NCBI RefSeq assembly: GCF_032337115.1
Contig: NZ_JAVXZY010000009.1
Coordinates: 1 to 64,000 of the forward strand
Reading direction: 5' to 3'
DNA length: 64,000 nucleotides
Origin: Roseateles_C aquae
GTDB lineage: Bacteria > Pseudomonadota > Gammaproteobacteria > Burkholderiales > Burkholderiaceae_C
Shown: piece after piece, positions 25,592 through 34,174 of the stretch
How positions within the stretch are numbered: the first letter of the stretch is position 1
How the letters are laid out: each line of letters starts with the position of its first letter
Notes under the pieces: generated by a model
Told to the model about the DNA's origin: nothing
Seen by the model: the letters and a program-made list of their open reading frames with translations, nothing else
The model's database searches: none
Translations under genes and position numbers: made by a program

Positions 25592-27967
25592 ATGAAGAAA
25601 TCACTCTCCGGCGCCGCCCCGCGTGCGTCCCGCCATGCTATTGCCATGGCCGCCCTGCTGGCGGCCGTGCCCGCCCTGGCACAGGAATTCGCCAGCACCG
25701 AACCCGATGCGCTGCGCCGCCTCGGCATCGTCGTCGTCAACGGCAGCGCACCGACCTCGCTGCCGACCACCATTCCCACCACCATCGAAGGCCTCAACGC
25801 CGCCGAGATCGCCAAGACGATCAACGCCACCGACGCCGAAGACGCCCTCAAATACCTGCCCAGCCTGCTGGTGCGCAAGCGCTATATCGGCGACTACAAC
25901 CACGCCGTGCTCTCGACCCGCGCCTCCGGCACCGGCAACAGCGCCCGCTCGCTGGTCTACGCCGATGGCATCCCGCTGTCCAATCTGCTCGGCAACGGCG
26001 CCACCTTCACGCCGCGCTGGGCGCTGGTGACGCCCGAGGAGATCGAGCGCGTCGACGTGCTCTACGGCCCTTTCTCGCCCGCCTATGCCGGCAATTCGGT
26101 CGGCGCCGTGGTGGACTACCAAACCCGCATGCCCAAGGCCTTCGAGGCCCATGCCAAGCTGAGCGTCTTCAGCCAGCCCTTCTCGCTCTACAACAGCAAG
26201 AAGACCTATGGCGGCAGTCAGGCCAGTGCCTCACTGGGCGACCGCTACGGCAACTTCACGTGGTGGCTGAACCTCAACCATCTGGACAGCGATGGTCAAC
26301 CGCTGACCTTCATCACCAAGCCGGTCTCGAGCAGCGCCGCCGGCAGCGCCGACACCGTCGTCAGCGGCAATGTGCTGGGCGCTGACAAGAGCAATGTGCC
26401 CTGGCAGATGCTCGGCGCTGGCACGCAGTACCACAGCAAGCAGGACCACGCCAAGCTGAAGCTGGCGCTGGACCTCACACCGCAGCTGCGCCTGAGCTAT
26501 CTGGCCTCGCTGTGGCAGAACCGCAGCGAGGGCCAGAGCGAGAGCTGGCTGCGCGACGCCAGCGGCAAGACGGTCTACGGCCCGGGTGCCATCGCCATCG
26601 GCGGCAAAAAGTACACGCTGGCCGCGACCGACTTCAACCAGAACCGCGACAGGCTTGAGCACCTGATGCAGGGCCTGACGCTGAAGAGCAATACCCGCGG
26701 CGCCTTCGACTTCGAACTGGCCGCCTCGCAGTACGACTACCGCCAGGACGACTCGCGTGCACCCAATGCGCCCAAGAGCCTGGCCAAGCCGGCCGCCGAT
26801 GACGGCGGCCCGGGCCGCCTGAGCGATCTGGCCGGCACCGGCTGGCGCACCTTGGCCGCCAAGGGCGTCTGGCGCCCGGCGGGCAGCGCCCATGTGATCG
26901 AAGGCGGCCTGCAACAGGAAAGCTACCGCTGGCAGCAGCGCCAGACCGATCTCAACGGCAACTGGCTCAGCGACAGCGCCGAGGCCGCGGGCAACAAGCT
27001 CTTCCTGGCCTTCGTCGGCAAGACCCAGCTGCGCAGCGCCTGGGCCCAGGATGCCTGGCAGGTCGACGGCAAGCTCAAGGCCGTGCTGGGCCTGCGCGCC
27101 GAGGAATGGCATGCGTTCGAGGGCGCCAAGACCACGGCCGATCTGAAGACGCTCGGCTACCAGGATCGTGTCGAGCGCTACCTCTCGCCCAAGGCCGCCT
27201 TGGGCTATGAGCTCAGTAGCGACTGGTCGCTGAAGCTGGCCACCGGTCGCGCGGTGCGCATGCCCACCGTGGGCGAGCTGTTCCAGGGCGGCAGCAACAG
27301 CAGCGGCAACTACACGCCCAATGATCCGGTCACCAACCCAAACCTGAAGCCCGAACAGGGCTGGACCAGCGAAGCCAGCGCCATCTGGAGCCAGGGCGAT
27401 CAGCAGCTGCGCAGCACGCTGTTCCACGAGGACACCCGTGACGCGCTCTATTCGCAGCAAACCGAATGGGCGCCGGGCAAGTTCGTCAGCAGCACGCAAA
27501 ACATTGGCCGCATCCGCACCATCGGCCTGGAGCTGGCCTATCAAAGCAGCGATGTGTTGTTGAAGGGCCTGGATCTGCAAGGCAGCCTCACCTATGCCGA
27601 CTCCAAGATCCTGGCCAACGACGGCTTCGTGAGCACGCCCGGCGACACCATCGGCAAGCAGCAGCCACGCGTGCCCAAATGGCGGGCCAGCGCCATGCTC
27701 AGCTACGCGCTGAGCCCGAGCCTGAGCGCCAGCTACGGCCTGCGCTACTCGGGCAATCAATGGGGCACCTTGAACAACAGCGACCCCAACGGCTTTGCCT
27801 ACCAGGGCTTCTCCAAGTTCTTCAGCACCGATCTGCGCGTGGTCTGGAAAGCCGCCAAGCAATGGACCGTCGCCGCCGGCATCGACAACCTGAACAACTA
27901 CCAGTTCTGGAACTTCCACCCCTATCCGCAACGCAGCTTCAACGCCGAACTGCGCTTCGATCTGTGA
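25592..27967 (+). CDS. TonB-dependent receptor, probably for copper
   Basis: A 791-residue outer-membrane receptor. It has a signal peptide ending near ALAQ, an N-terminal plug domain (LKYLPSLLVRKRYIG, SRASGTGN-like STRASGTGNSARSLVY, ERVDVLYGPFSPAYAGNSVG) and a 22-strand barrel region ending in aromatic LRFDL. It imports a substrate with TonB-ExbB-ExbD energy. Copper is inferred because the gene is flanked by PCu(A)C, DUF2946 and YcnI genes, a context known for copper receptors. The start at 25592 gives the expected signal peptide. Confidence 0.9.
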   Translation: MKKSLSGAAPRASRHAIAMAALLAAVPALAQEFASTEPDALRRLGIVVVNGSAPTSLPTTIPTTIEGLNAAEIAKTINATDAEDALKYLPSLLVRKRYIGDYNHAVLSTRASGTGNSARSLVYADGIPLSNLLGNGATFTPRWALVTPEEIERVDVLYGPFSPAYAGNSVGAVVDYQTRMPKAFEAHAKLSVFSQPFSLYNSKKTYGGSQASASLGDRYGNFTWWLNLNHLDSDGQPLTFITKPVSSSAAGSADTVVSGNVLGADKSNVPWQMLGAGTQYHSKQDHAKLKLALDLTPQLRLSYLASLWQNRSEGQSESWLRDASGKTVYGPGAIAIGGKKYTLAATDFNQNRDRLEHLMQGLTLKSNTRGAFDFELAASQYDYRQDDSRAPNAPKSLAKPAADDGGPGRLSDLAGTGWRTLAAKGVWRPAGSAHVIEGGLQQESYRWQQRQTDLNGNWLSDSAEAAGNKLFLAFVGKTQLRSAWAQDAWQVDGKLKAVLGLRAEEWHAFEGAKTTADLKTLGYQDRVERYLSPKAALGYELSSDWSLKLATGRAVRMPTVGELFQGGSNSSGNYTPNDPVTNPNLKPEQGWTSEASAIWSQGDQQLRSTLFHEDTRDALYSQQTEWAPGKFVSSTQNIGRIRTIGLELAYQSSDVLLKGLDLQGSLTYADSKILANDGFVSTPGDTIGKQQPRVPKWRASAMLSYALSPSLSASYGLRYSGNQWGTLNNSDPNGFAYQGFSKFFSTDLRVVWKAAKQWTVAAGIDNLNNYQFWNFHPYPQRSFNAELRFDL

Positions 27968-27990
27968 ACCAGCTGCTCAGGAGGCAAGAC

Positions 27991-28533
27991 ATGACCCCCA
28001 TCCAACATCTCCTCACCTTCGGCCTGGCAGCCCTGCTGGGCCATGCACAGGCCCACGTCACGCTGGAACAGGGCGAGGCCATCGCCGGCAGCCCCTACAA
28101 GGCCGTGTTCAAGGTCGGCCACGGCTGCGACGGCAGTGCCACCACCCGCATCAGCGTGCAGTTGCCGGCCGGCTTCCGTGGCGCCAAGCCCCAGCCCAAG
28201 CCGGGCTGGACGCTCGCCATCCGCAAGGACAAGCTGACCACGCCGTATGAGAGCCACGGCAAGACCATCAGCGAAGACGTCGTCGAACTGGTGTGGACTG
28301 CCAGCAGCGAGGCCAGCTACCTGCAGGACGCCTGGTATGACGAGTTCGTGCTGCGCGGCAGCCTGCCGGAGACGCCGGGCCCGCTGTGGTTCAAGGTGCG
28401 CCAGAGCTGCCAGCAAGGCGAATGGTTCTGGGCCGAGCAGCCCGCCAGCGGCAGTTCGACCAAGGGCCTGAAGGCGCCGGCGGTGCTCTTGATGCTGAAG
28501 AAGCCCGAGGCGGCCGGCGAGCATCAACACTGA
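27991..28533 (+). CDS. YcnI family (DUF1775) copper-associated protein
   Basis: A 180-residue exported protein of the YcnI/DUF1775 family. After the signal peptide the mature protein begins near HVTLEQGEA, where the N-terminal His is a known copper ligand in the family. The motifs YKAVFKVGHGCDGSATTRISV and the Trp in ELVWTAS are also conserved. It probably binds copper in the periplasm. It has a perfect AGGAGG site at 27979-27984 and follows the TonB receptor by 23 bases, so the two share an operon. Confidence 0.93.
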   Translation: MTPIQHLLTFGLAALLGHAQAHVTLEQGEAIAGSPYKAVFKVGHGCDGSATTRISVQLPAGFRGAKPQPKPGWTLAIRKDKLTTPYESHGKTISEDVVELVWTASSEASYLQDAWYDEFVLRGSLPETPGPLWFKVRQSCQQGEWFWAEQPASGSSTKGLKAPAVLLMLKKPEAAGEHQH

Positions 28534-28990
28534 GTCACGCGACTGGAAATTGGCGGTAAAAGCAGGCCAAACAGATGGCAAGCTTTGGCGCCGGTTCTTG
28601 GCGCTTTTGCCCGCGGCGCAGCAGCGAAGATACAAGCCATGACGCAACGCCCTGCTGCCCACCGCCCGCCTCCAGCCCTGCTGGCCACGCCGCTCCTCAG
28701 CCCTGCGTGTGAAGACGAAGCCGGCAGCTTCGGCCCGCCCAGGCTCGTGTCGTCAAGCTGATTCCCAAGCGCCCAGGCTGCGGGCCGCCGGTCTCAAGCC
28801 GGCAGCTTGCCTCGCCATGCGCACCCAGCGCTTCGCATTCACATCGCAGCCCCACAGGCCGGAGACGGCCCTGTCCATGGGCGATGTTGTCGCGCTCTTG
28901 CGGCGGCCCCACCCGGGGCCGCCTTTTTTGCGCGCCTGGCAAGTTACGGCGCGAAGTGCCATGAAACAGGCCAGGCCCTCATCAGGAACC
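28534..28990. other. Intergenic region, possible non-coding RNA
   Basis: No convincing protein is encoded here. The stretch holds two copies of the near-palindrome AAGCCGGCAGCTT (near 28719 and 28796) and ends in a strong plus-strand terminator. A small RNA or long 3' untranslated region of the copper operon would fit. There is no clear promoter. Confidence 0.3.
28902..28929 (+). terminator. Intrinsic terminator without an obvious gene
   Basis: A perfect 9-bp GC stem (28902-28910 with 28915-28923), a 4-base loop and six T. It lies about 370 bases after the YcnI stop, which is far for an operon end, and may terminate a separate transcript. Confidence 0.8.
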
Positions 28991-29080
28991 CGACCACAGA
29001 GACACAGAGTCACGGAGGAATTCAAAGCGCTTTGGCTCTGTGTTTCCTCTGTGGCTCCGTGGCTCTGTGGTCGGTTTTTG
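28991..29080. repeat. Long inverted repeat built of CACAGAG units
   Basis: Arms 28991-29020 and 29044-29073 (30 bp) pair with 26 Watson-Crick pairs, two G-U pairs and two mismatches around a 23-base loop. The loop itself contains a 12-bp palindrome (29023-29034). Each arm is an imperfect array of ACAGAG-like units. A T run follows the right arm. Similar ACAGAG-rich palindromes are scattered in many bacterial genomes; the origin is not known to me. Confidence 0.75.
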
Positions 29081-29220
29081 CGCCTCCACATCGTCTGGCA
29101 CCTACTCTTGGCACGGTGGCTTCCGGCAGGGCGGGATGATCTGCATTGCCGCGAGCCTGGGCCCCGGGATAATCCGCCGCTTCACCGGATGAGGGCGCGC
29201 TGCACGACGGCGCGGCAAGA

Positions 29221-30921
29221 ATGAGACTTCCAAACCTGCTGGGAAGCAAGAACGGGCGCCTGGCTGCCTTTTTCCTGCTGTATGTGACCGAGGGCATTCC
29301 ACTGGGCTTCGCAACGGTAGCGGTCGCCACGCAGCTGCGCCGCATGGGCGTGGGCCCGGCCGAGATCGGCGCCTTCGTCGGCTCCTTCTACATTCCCTGG
29401 GCCTTCAAATGGGCCTTCGGCCCCTTCATCGACGTGTTCCGCTCCAAACGCTGGGGCCATCGCCGCGCCTGGATCATCGCCACCCAGGTGCTGATGGCGG
29501 CCAGCCTGATGGCGCTGGTGGCCGTGCCGCTGCCGGCGGCGCTGGGCCTGTTCACCACCATGCTGCTGGTGCACAACACCTTTGGCGGCATGCAGGATGT
29601 GGCAATCGACTCGCTGGCCTGCAACACCTTGGCCGAGGATGAACGGGGCCTGGCCAACGGGCTGATGTTTGCCGGCGCCAGTCTGGGGCAGGCCATCGGT
29701 GGCAGCGGCGTGCTGTTCCTGATGAGCGTGATCGGCTTCCAGCCCAGCTTCGTGATGGTGGCGGCCGCCATCCTGGCGGTGACGGTGCTGGTCGTGCTGC
29801 CGATGAAGGAGGCCGTGGTCAGCCAGATGGAAGAGGCTGTACGTGCCAGCGGCCTGCGTGCCGCCGGTGCCGAGATGCGCCAGTTTGCGGTGCAATCGTT
29901 CCGCTCTTTCATTGGTTCAGAAGGCGCCTTCAGCGGTGTGTTCTTCGCGCTGCTGCCGGCCGGCGCGATGGCACTGGGCCTGGCCCTGCAATCGAACCTG
30001 GCTGTCGAATTCGGCATGGACGATGACGCCGTCGCCTGGCTGAATCTGTGGACCATGGTGGTGACCGGCCTGTGCATGGTGATCGGCGGCTACCTCTCCG
30101 ACAAGCTGGGTCGCCGGCTGACGCTGTTCGTCTACACCGCGCTGATGAGCGTGCCCGTCATCTATCTGTGGGCGGTGATGCGTCAGCATGGTTACGACAT
30201 GCCCCGCCCGGCCGGAAGTGCGCCCATCCCGGAGTTGATCTCCGCGCTGTGGCTGGCAACGATTTCTTACAGCGCGTTCAATGGCCTGATGTACGGCACG
30301 CGGGCCGCCGCGTTCATGGACGTGACCAACCCGCGTGTCGCCGCGACCCAGTTCACGGCCTATATGGCCATGGGCAATCTGGCCATCGCCATTGCGGCGA
30401 CCTGGCAAGGGGTGGTCGCCGAGGCCTTTGGTTATCAGATGACCCTGCTGATTGATGCGGTCACCGGCGTCCTGTCGCTGGCCCTGCTGCACAAGATGAA
30501 GCCCCCCAGCGGCAATGCGATGAGCGACGCCAAGACGGTGGGCCGGGCACGCAAATCGGCCCTGGTGCTGGGCCTGTGCTGCCTGGCCTGGCTGCCCTGC
30601 TGGGCCTACAAGGACAGCTTCGGCGAGGGCCTGTCGCTGATGCAGACCTTCTTCACCCTGGTCTTCGTCAGCTCGGGCCTGTTCCTGCTGGCGGCGCGCG
30701 AGGTGCTGGGCCGCGAAGCGGGCCGCCTCGCCAGCCTCGTACCGGCGACGGCGCTGCTGCTGTTGCTGATCTACCTGCGCAAATGGATGGACGGGCTGGC
30801 GAGCCTGCCGCCGCTGATGCATGCCGCGGAGGCGCTGCTGTGGCTGGTGCCCTTGCTGGGCGGCCTGCTGCTGATCGCGGTCTCGCGCCTGTCCTGGCAG
30901 GTGCTCGAACGCGAGGCCTGA
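29221..30921 (+). CDS. MFS transporter, AmpG/PAT-like
   Basis: A 566-residue inner-membrane carrier of the major facilitator superfamily. It has the AmpG-type opening FFLLYVTEGIPLGFATVAVATQLRR-like segment, FYIPWAFKWAFGPFID near residue 60, RRAWIIATQ, and MQDVAIDSLACNTL near residue 125. About 14 membrane segments are predicted, including extra C-terminal helices beyond the usual 12. AmpG imports muropeptides, but this protein is divergent enough that peptidoglycan recycling is only a suggestion. It is transcribed alone downstream of the long inverted repeat. Confidence 0.85.
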   Translation: MRLPNLLGSKNGRLAAFFLLYVTEGIPLGFATVAVATQLRRMGVGPAEIGAFVGSFYIPWAFKWAFGPFIDVFRSKRWGHRRAWIIATQVLMAASLMALVAVPLPAALGLFTTMLLVHNTFGGMQDVAIDSLACNTLAEDERGLANGLMFAGASLGQAIGGSGVLFLMSVIGFQPSFVMVAAAILAVTVLVVLPMKEAVVSQMEEAVRASGLRAAGAEMRQFAVQSFRSFIGSEGAFSGVFFALLPAGAMALGLALQSNLAVEFGMDDDAVAWLNLWTMVVTGLCMVIGGYLSDKLGRRLTLFVYTALMSVPVIYLWAVMRQHGYDMPRPAGSAPIPELISALWLATISYSAFNGLMYGTRAAAFMDVTNPRVAATQFTAYMAMGNLAIAIAATWQGVVAEAFGYQMTLLIDAVTGVLSLALLHKMKPPSGNAMSDAKTVGRARKSALVLGLCCLAWLPCWAYKDSFGEGLSLMQTFFTLVFVSSGLFLLAAREVLGREAGRLASLVPATALLLLLIYLRKWMDGLASLPPLMHAAEALLWLVPLLGGLLLIAVSRLSWQVLEREA

Positions 30922-30943
30922 GTCCTGATGTGCCGGCCGGCGC

Positions 30944-32227
30944 TCAGGCCGCCAGCAGGCTCTGCAAGGCCTGCTCGCGAATGCCGTAGAAACGCTTGAT
31001 GTCGTCGATCTGTGCCAGCACGGCCGCCCGGTGCTCGGCGCTGGCCGGTGTGTTGCGGCGCACGGCCAGAATCATCTTGTTCTTGCTGGTGTGCTCCAGC
31101 GCGACGAACTCGAACACCTGGGTGTCGTAGCCCTCGGCATCGAGCAGCAGCGCGCGCAGGCCATCGGTCACCATCTCGGCCTCCTGGCCCAGATGGATGC
31201 CATGCTGCAAAAGCGGCTTTAGCAAGGCCGGGCTCTTCATCTGCGGCCGCAGCTGCTTGTGGCAGCAGGGTGAGCACATGATGACCTGGGCCCCGGCGCG
31301 CAGCCCCAGATGGATGGCGTAGTCGGTGGCGATGTCGCAGGCATGCAGCGCGATCATCACGTCGATTCGCGCCGGCGTGTAGGAGCGCACATCGCCTTGA
31401 TCAAAACGCAGCCCGGCCACGCCATTGAGGCCGTGACGGGCCGCGGCATCGCCGCAGAGGCGCACCATGTCCTCGCGCAGCTCGACGCCGGTCACCTGCG
31501 CGTCCTTGCCCAGCTGGCGCAGCCAGTCATGCATCGCAAAGGTCAGATAGCCCTTGCCGGAGCCAAAGTCGGCCACATGGACGGCGTCGCGCTGGTCCAG
31601 GCCGGAGCTCTTCAGCGCCGCGGCAAAGATCTCGATGAATTTGTTGATCTGCTTCCATTTGCGCGCCATCGCCGGCACCAGCTGCTGCTCGCCGCGAACC
31701 TGCTGAGCCAGTCCCAGATCAAGCCAGAACGGCTTTTGCAGATCGAGGTAGCGCTGCTTGTCCTTGTCATGGCCGGCGCCGCCGGTCACGGGCACATCAA
31801 CAGGGGCGGCCAGCTTGCCAACCCGCAGCGTCGGCCGGCCCTTGCGGCTGTAGGCCAGCTGCACATCCTCATGGCGCGTGATCAGGTGGGCGTGGGCAAA
31901 GCGCGTGCCCAACAGCGATTGCAGCAGGCCGAGGCCCTCGTCCAGGCTGTGGTTCTTGGTCACATCCTTGGTGCGGTAGCGCCACAGCAGGCTCAGCTGG
32001 CGCTCGCCGCGCAACAGGATCTCGCGCACCTGCAGATGGTCCAGCCCGTCGTCGTCGCCGAGCGGCTTGCCGAGCTTGAGCTTGACCAGGGTCTGGGCCT
32101 GCAGCGCCAGAGCCAGCAGGCGCATGAAGCGCGAAGGAGCGTCGGCCGGCGCCGTTGGACCATCAATGAGGGAGGTGAACATAGCTGCGGCCGCAAGACC
32201 CGGGGGCAAAGCTCGATTTTCCGTCAT
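30944..32227 (-). CDS. Class I SAM-dependent methyltransferase
   Basis: A 427-residue cytoplasmic protein with a C-terminal Rossmann methyltransferase domain. The SAM-binding motif is VADFGSGKGYLTFAMHDWL near residue 215; the sequence also has GVELREDMV, IALHACDIATDYAI and the SPCCHKQLRPQ cysteine motif typical of the Methyltransf_32 family. The substrate is unknown. Two starts are possible (32227 and 32182); I give the longer, which has a GGGA site. The frame stays open further upstream through the 12-bp repeats, but that leader is repetitive and unlikely to be translated. Confidence 0.85.
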   Translation of the reverse strand: MTENRALPPGLAAAAMFTSLIDGPTAPADAPSRFMRLLALALQAQTLVKLKLGKPLGDDDGLDHLQVREILLRGERQLSLLWRYRTKDVTKNHSLDEGLGLLQSLLGTRFAHAHLITRHEDVQLAYSRKGRPTLRVGKLAAPVDVPVTGGAGHDKDKQRYLDLQKPFWLDLGLAQQVRGEQQLVPAMARKWKQINKFIEIFAAALKSSGLDQRDAVHVADFGSGKGYLTFAMHDWLRQLGKDAQVTGVELREDMVRLCGDAAARHGLNGVAGLRFDQGDVRSYTPARIDVMIALHACDIATDYAIHLGLRAGAQVIMCSPCCHKQLRPQMKSPALLKPLLQHGIHLGQEAEMVTDGLRALLLDAEGYDTQVFEFVALEHTSKNKMILAVRRNTPASAEHRAAVLAQIDDIKRFYGIREQALQSLLAA

Positions 32228-32308
32228 TCCCGGCCGCTTCTCCCGCGAGTGCCGCGCGGCGCGCTGGCGCAAAGTGCGGGCAGCGTCGAGACCTGCGCCG
32301 TCGCCGGT

Positions 32309-32392
32309 GGCGTCAAAGCTGGCGTCAAAGCTGGCGTCAAAGCTGGCGTCAAAGCTGGCGTCAAAGCTGGCGTCAAAGCTGGCGTCAAGGTT
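32309..32392. repeat. 12-bp tandem repeat, seven units
   Basis: Six identical 12-bp units (GGCGTCAAAGCT) and one degenerate unit run head to tail from 32309 to 32392. They lie in the divergent spacer between the methyltransferase and the SPOR-domain gene, about 80 bases from each start codon. The unit length is a multiple of three, so copy changes keep frame in either direction. Probably unstable in copy number. Confidence 0.95.
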
Positions 32393-32479
32393 ACCGTCAC
32401 AATAGCGGCCCGGGCGCAGGGCCGGTCCTGCCAGGATCTGTAGCGCAGCTGCCCGCCCTGCCCTTGCAACCAAGCCTCC

Positions 32480-34126
32480 ATGCAGACAGACGATTCAGCC
32501 ACGGCCCCTCCGCTGCTCACCGCCCAGGTGACGCCGCACGACCACATGCTGCTGAACCGCATCGCCCAGCAACTGGCAGCCTGGCACAACCGACACCCGC
32601 TGGCGCGCCGCATCAAGCCGGCCGATGTGCACACCATCGGTGTGATCGCGCTGCCCTATATGCGCGCCGGGCGGCCTGAGATGCCCGTCGAGCCGCCCGT
32701 CGAGCCGGCTGTGGATCTGGTCGACGACCCCGCCCATAGTGAGGCTGCCGCCGCCTTCGAGGCCATGGCCGCCGATGCCGACCATCCGGCTCATTTCACC
32801 GAAGCACGGCCGTCGCTGCCGCAAAGGCTGCTGGCAGCCCTGCGCGCCCTGCTGCCAGGCGGCAAGAAGACCAACAAGAGCCAATGGCCGGCCTTCAGCG
32901 AGCAATTCCTGGTTGGCCTGAGCGCGCGCGATGTGGCCCGCTTTGCCGATCGCTATGGCTACCGCCAGCAGCCCGGCTCGGGCAAGCTGCCGCAGCGCCA
33001 GATTGCGGTTGACGACAGCCTGGCTGCCGGCGACGGCAGCGTGGCCGGCGCCTGGCCCTGCGAGGTCTACCTGCTCAGCGCCGCCATCGAGGCCGGCCCG
33101 GCCAAGAGCCGTGTGCTGCTGGCCGAAGGCGCCGGGCAGAAGCTTCATTTCATCGGCCCACGCTGCCTGCATCCGCTGCGCCTGGGCATGGCCGCCTTTG
33201 CCGTCGCGCTGGGCCTGGGTGTGGCCGCGGTGCTGCTGACCCAGCCAAGCCAGCGGCGCGCACCAATTGCCACGCCCACGGCTCCTACCGTGGCTACAGC
33301 AGCAAGTGCAGCCGCCAGCGCTGTCCTGCCCGCCGCCTCTGCACCGCCCATGGCTGCCAGCAGCCCGCCTGAGCCGGCCAGTGCGGTAGCGAGTGCTGTT
33401 GAGGCGGCCAGTGCGCCCAGCAACGGCGCCAGTGTTGCCGTCCCCGTCCCCATCACAGCCACCGCGACGCCCGCCCCTGCCCCCGTCGCCAGCGCCGCGA
33501 CGCCGCCTGTTGCCGCCGCGCCCGCGGCCAGCATGGTCAAGCCCGGCGTCCCCGCTTCGGCGCTGCCGCCCAACGATCCGAATGCGCCCGATATCCGTCC
33601 GCATCTGGGCCCTGGCCGGCCGCGGATGGCCGAGGCGGCCGGCAAGAGCAGCGGCAAGGGCGAAGACAACGCAACTGACAAGCCAGCGACCAAGGCTGTC
33701 GACAAGCCATCCGCCAGAAGTGCAGAGCGCGGCGCTGAGAGAAAGCCGGCCGCGACCGACGAGAAGTCGTCAGAAAAGGCCAGCGAGAGGGCCAGCACGA
33801 AGTCCACCGAGCCCGCTCGACGCGATGCCGTCAAAGCCTTGGAAGGCAAGCCGGCCGGCAAGGCCGCCGCGGCCGATGAGGGTCGTCAGGTCGCGCTGGT
33901 GGCCCAGCCGGTGCCCAGCCGCGCCGAGGCCGAATCGCTGCTGCTGCGCATGCGCACCACCGTGGGCGCGACCCTGCGCGACTCCAGCAGCCTGCAAGCC
34001 CAGGTGTTCGAGACGCCGGAAGGCTGGCGGGCCGCCGTCTGGCCCTTTGCCAGCCGTGAAGAGGCCCAGCTGATCAACGCGACGCTGATCGCTCGCGGCC
34101 TGCGCACCAAGGCGGTCGACTTTTAA
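32480..34126 (+). CDS. SPOR domain-containing membrane protein
   Basis: A 548-residue protein. Residues about 1-230 are a soluble cytoplasmic part, with one membrane helix near residues 235-254 (LGMAAFAVALGLGVAAVLL). A long Ala/Pro/Lys-rich linker follows, then a C-terminal SPOR domain (VPSRAEAESLLLRMRTTVG ... GWRAAVWPFASREEAQLINA) that binds denuded glycan strands at the division septum. The N-terminal cytoplasmic region is unassigned. The gene is divergent from the methyltransferase and convergent with argJ. Confidence 0.88.
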   Translation: MQTDDSATAPPLLTAQVTPHDHMLLNRIAQQLAAWHNRHPLARRIKPADVHTIGVIALPYMRAGRPEMPVEPPVEPAVDLVDDPAHSEAAAAFEAMAADADHPAHFTEARPSLPQRLLAALRALLPGGKKTNKSQWPAFSEQFLVGLSARDVARFADRYGYRQQPGSGKLPQRQIAVDDSLAAGDGSVAGAWPCEVYLLSAAIEAGPAKSRVLLAEGAGQKLHFIGPRCLHPLRLGMAAFAVALGLGVAAVLLTQPSQRRAPIATPTAPTVATAASAAASAVLPAASAPPMAASSPPEPASAVASAVEAASAPSNGASVAVPVPITATATPAPAPVASAATPPVAAAPAASMVKPGVPASALPPNDPNAPDIRPHLGPGRPRMAEAAGKSSGKGEDNATDKPATKAVDKPSARSAERGAERKPAATDEKSSEKASERASTKSTEPARRDAVKALEGKPAGKAAAADEGRQVALVAQPVPSRAEAESLLLRMRTTVGATLRDSSSLQAQVFETPEGWRAAVWPFASREEAQLINATLIARGLRTKAVDF

Positions 34127-34174
34127 GCCTCACTGCCGGGCGTCGGGCGCCCCGCAGCCCAGAACCCAGGCGCT

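Noticed and set aside
28991..29080. CRISPR-like repeat array
   Set aside because: The ACAGAG units are contiguous and inverted, with no regular spacers and no cas genes nearby.
28709..29224. Frames in the 687-base gap before the MFS gene
   Set aside because: They run across a terminator and a large inverted repeat, and have low-complexity, Arg-rich composition.
31310..32443. A 377-residue plus-strand frame through the methyltransferase and the 12-bp repeats
   Set aside because: Most of it is antisense to the methyltransferase. The GVKA-type repeat is a by-product of the DNA tandem repeat.
32228..32473. N-terminal extension of the methyltransferase through the tandem repeats
   Set aside because: The extension would begin at a non-ATG codon with no ribosome binding site and consists largely of the repeat.
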